A stretch of DNA of 15,043 bases, taken from NCBI GenBank assembly GCA_003153875.1, contig PMBY01000420.1, forward strand, positions 16,625-31,667. The letters are read 5' to 3'. The notes under the pieces were generated by a model. The model made no database searches, was not told where the DNA came from, and saw only the letters and a program-made list of their open reading frames with translations. Of this stretch, positions 13,158 through 15,043 are shown in pieces. Within the stretch, counting starts at the first letter, position 1; each line of letters starts with the position of its first letter. The stretch is from Myxococcales bacterium (lineage in GTDB: Bacteria > Myxococcota > Polyangia > Fen-1088). Position numbers and translations under genes: made by a program.

Positions 13158-14164
13158 TGGAAATGCTCTCGCGCGTACACGCCAAGAATCTGGTCACTTG
13201 GGCCAAGGACAAGCCGCAGGTCTTGCTGCTCTCGGCGGACCTTACCAGTTCCTGCGAGGCCGACGCCTTCAGCGCCGCGTACCCCAACCGGTTCTTCTCG
13301 ATGGGCGTCGCCGAGCAGAACATGCTGTCGTTTGCTGCCGGCCTCGCGCGCGAAGGATTCATGCCCCTGGTGCACACCTTCGCGGTTTTCATCTACCGCC
13401 GCGCCTACGACCAGGTGGCCATGAGCGTGGCCTACGCCAACGCAAACGTGAAGATGTTCGGCTTTTTGCCCGGCCTCACCACGCCGGGCGGCGCCACTCA
13501 CCAGGCGGTGGAGGACGTGGCGCTCATGCGCACCCTGCCCAACATGACGGTGCTGGAGACGGGCGACGCCACCGAGGTGGAGAGCGTGCTGGACGTGATG
13601 GCCGCCGTCCACGGCCCCGTGTACATCCGCATGTTGCGAGGGGAGTTGCCCCGGCTATTCCCTGCCTCCGAGCCCATGAAACTGGACCAGCCGCGCGTGC
13701 TCTCGCGCGGGAATGACCTGACCGTGCTTTCCAGCGGACTGTGCACCGAGGAAGCCTTGAAGGCGGTTTCCCTCTTGAAACTGCGGGGCGTTTCCGTCGA
13801 ACACTTGCACATCTCGACCCTCAAGCCCTGCAACCATCCCATCCTGCTCGAGGCCCTTGCCAAGCCGAAGCACGGCGTTTTGACCCTGGAGAATCATCTG
13901 ACGACAGGCGGCCTGGGCTCGATCGCGGCCGAGAAAATCGCCGAGAACGGCCTGGGAAAGAAACTGATCCGTCTGGGCCTCCAGGACACTTTTTCGCACG
14001 GAGCTTCCAAGGGGTACCTGATGCGCGAGCATGGAATCGACGCTCTGGGGCTCATCCAGGCCGCTGAGCAGGCACTTGGGACCCAGCTCAATATCCGGTC
14101 CGAGGACATCGCCCAAGTTCGCGTCGAGGCGGTGCACAGCGCAGCCAAAGCCGAAGGACTCTGA
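13157..14164 (+). CDS. Transketolase-like C-terminal subunit (pyrimidine-binding half of a split transketolase)
   Basis: The start is the ATG at 13157, which shares its first base with the preceding stop codon (TGATG). The frame is open further upstream but that part is a shadow of the N-subunit gene. The 335-residue product has the pyrimidine-binding domain with the cofactor-activating Glu53 in GVAEQNM. GGATHQAVEDVALMRTLPN (112-130) includes the conserved His116. The C-terminal transketolase domain follows (LTVLSSGLCTEEALKAV, GVSVEHLHISTLKP, ENHLTTGGLGS). Together with the upstream subunit it should form an alpha2beta2 ThDP enzyme transferring a two-carbon ketol unit. The RLP gene starts 10 bp downstream, indicating one transcript. 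Confidence 0.88.
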   Translation: MEMLSRVHAKNLVTWAKDKPQVLLLSADLTSSCEADAFSAAYPNRFFSMGVAEQNMLSFAAGLAREGFMPLVHTFAVFIYRRAYDQVAMSVAYANANVKMFGFLPGLTTPGGATHQAVEDVALMRTLPNMTVLETGDATEVESVLDVMAAVHGPVYIRMLRGELPRLFPASEPMKLDQPRVLSRGNDLTVLSSGLCTEEALKAVSLLKLRGVSVEHLHISTLKPCNHPILLEALAKPKHGVLTLENHLTTGGLGSIAAEKIAENGLGKKLIRLGLQDTFSHGASKGYLMREHGIDALGLIQAAEQALGTQLNIRSEDIAQVRVEAVHSAAKAEGL

Positions 14165-14174
14165 GAGAAGTCTC

Positions 14175-15043
14175 ATGACGACCAAGTCGAACCAAACCTT
14201 GGACCGCTTCTTGGTTCGCTACCGACTCACGGGCGACGAGACTGAGGCCCGCGCCAAAGCCGCAGACCTTTGCCTGGAGCAAACCGTCGAGTGCCCGGCC
14301 GATATTCTCCCCAAGGGATTCATCCCCGAGCAGGTGGTGGGCCGCCTGGAATCCTTGCAGAAATCCTGTGCGCCCGGCGCGCCGGCGAGTGAAGCGCTGG
14401 TGTCCTTCCTCAACGACTCCATCGGCGGCGAACTCACCCAGCTATGTAACGTCCTTTTCGGCAACATCAGCCTCAAGAAAGGATTCCGGCTCTCGCGTCT
14501 GGAGGACGGCGGGACTCTCTGGAGAAAGTTCAAAGGGCCGCGCTTCGGCCGTGAGGGTCTCCGGGCCCTGCTAGGCGAGCCGCAGCGGCCCCTGCTTTCC
14601 ACCGCCGTGAAACCCATGGGCCTGTCGGCCGAGGAATTGGCCCGCCTGGCAGGCCGCTTCGCCGCAGGAGGCATCGACATCATCAAGGACGACCACGGCC
14701 TGGCCAATCAGCCATTTGCTTCGTTCGCCGAGCGCGCCGAGCGTTGCGCGCAAGCCGTGCGCAAGGCCGCAGCCCCGACGGGACGTACGATTCTCTATGC
14801 CCCCAACGTGACAGCGCCTGCGGGAGAGGTGCACGAGCGGGCGCGCTTCGCCAAAAAAGCCGGCGCGGGTGCCTTGCTGATCTGTCCCGGGCTGACGGGC
14901 CTCGATGCCATGCGCGCCTTGGCCGACGACGATGCGCTCGGGTTGCCCATCCTGGCGCACCCCGCATTCCTGGGAAGTTTCGTGACCAGCCCGGACAACG
15001 GCATCTCTCCCTATGCCTTGTTCGGCCAGCTCATGCGGCTGGC
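14175..15043 (+). CDS. RuBisCO-like protein (RLP, form IV), 3'-truncated by window edge
   Basis: The ATG at 14175 is 10 bp after the transketolase stop, with GAGAGAAG upstream. 289 codons are visible to the edge, about two thirds of a RuBisCO large chain. The N-terminal domain has EQTVECP (35-41) at the position of RuBisCO Glu60, and GN at 96-97 corresponds to Asn123. The barrel begins with STAVKPMGLS: Lys146 aligns with Lys175, but the second Lys (177) is missing. In GGIDIIKDDHG the carbamylated Lys201 and Asp203 equivalents are kept (Lys171, Asp173), while Glu204 is His174. LAHPAFLGSF keeps His294 (His262) but replaces Arg295 with Pro263. These changes exclude normal carboxylase chemistry. 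Known RLPs are enolases or isomerases of methionine salvage, or decarboxylases and hydrolases of apionate catabolism. The operon with a split transketolase favours sugar catabolism. Confidence 0.88.
   Translation, partial: MTTKSNQTLDRFLVRYRLTGDETEARAKAADLCLEQTVECPADILPKGFIPEQVVGRLESLQKSCAPGAPASEALVSFLNDSIGGELTQLCNVLFGNISLKKGFRLSRLEDGGTLWRKFKGPRFGREGLRALLGEPQRPLLSTAVKPMGLSAEELARLAGRFAAGGIDIIKDDHGLANQPFASFAERAERCAQAVRKAAAPTGRTILYAPNVTAPAGEVHERARFAKKAGAGALLICPGLTGLDAMRALADDDALGLPILAHPAFLGSFVTSPDNGISPYALFGQLMRL

Noticed and set aside
14175..15043. Genuine carbon-fixing RuBisCO
   Set aside because: The third Mg ligand, one active-site Lys and the Arg after the conserved His are replaced or absent, and no phosphoribulokinase or small subunit is present in the window.

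Overview
The window is high-GC, densely coded bacterial DNA. Three features suggest a myxobacterium-like member of the Myxococcota: secreted lipoproteins with long Gly/Ser/Thr 'TGG' linkers, a Cys-rich 'DNCGFCGNVC' module, and an imuA-imuB-dnaE2 cassette with a CTGAAC-N4-GTTCAG SOS box. The taxonomic placement is an inference; there is no rRNA here to fix it.

Positions 1-4366 hold two divergently transcribed surface-protein genes. The minus-strand gene (start 725, cut by the left edge) encodes an unrecognised lipoprotein with a repetitive linker. The plus-strand gene (1055-4366) encodes a large lipoprotein glycoside hydrolase of the GH2 beta-galactosidase type, with a minisatellite-encoded Gly-rich linker after the lipobox. 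The 329-bp gap between them contains a perfect 8-bp-arm hairpin and a 10-bp palindrome but no convincing promoter.

Positions 4409-10499 are a DNA-damage-tolerance block on the plus strand. It starts with an SRAP (YedK/HMCES-type) abasic-site crosslinking protein. A canonical-looking promoter follows, with an SOS box lying exactly between its -35 and -10 elements. Next come imuA (RecA-like), imuB (inactive Y-family polymerase) and dnaE2 (error-prone replicative-type polymerase). This is the complete SOS mutasome: ImuB docks on the beta clamp, ImuA supports the complex, and DnaE2 performs the mutagenic bypass synthesis.

Positions 10500-10955 are non-coding and rich in secondary structure. They contain a ~309-bp element bounded by inverted repeats with a 27-bp perfect core, probably a dispersed or MITE-like repeat. 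On the minus strand, 10956-12155 encodes a lipoprotein made of a Gly linker, a Cys module and seven near-identical ~41-residue repeats that should form one seven-bladed beta-propeller.

From 12252 to the right edge there is a tight plus-strand operon: a split transketolase (N-terminal ThDP-binding subunit, then C-terminal pyrimidine-binding subunit, start and stop overlapping) and, 10 bp downstream, a RuBisCO-like protein (RLP, form IV) cut by the window edge. The RLP lacks residues needed for RuBisCO carboxylase chemistry. Two-subunit transketolases and RLPs are both known from branched-sugar and sugar-acid catabolism (for example D-apiose/D-apionate), so this operon most likely encodes part of a carbohydrate catabolic route whose substrate is not evident here. 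It is the most interesting part of the window.
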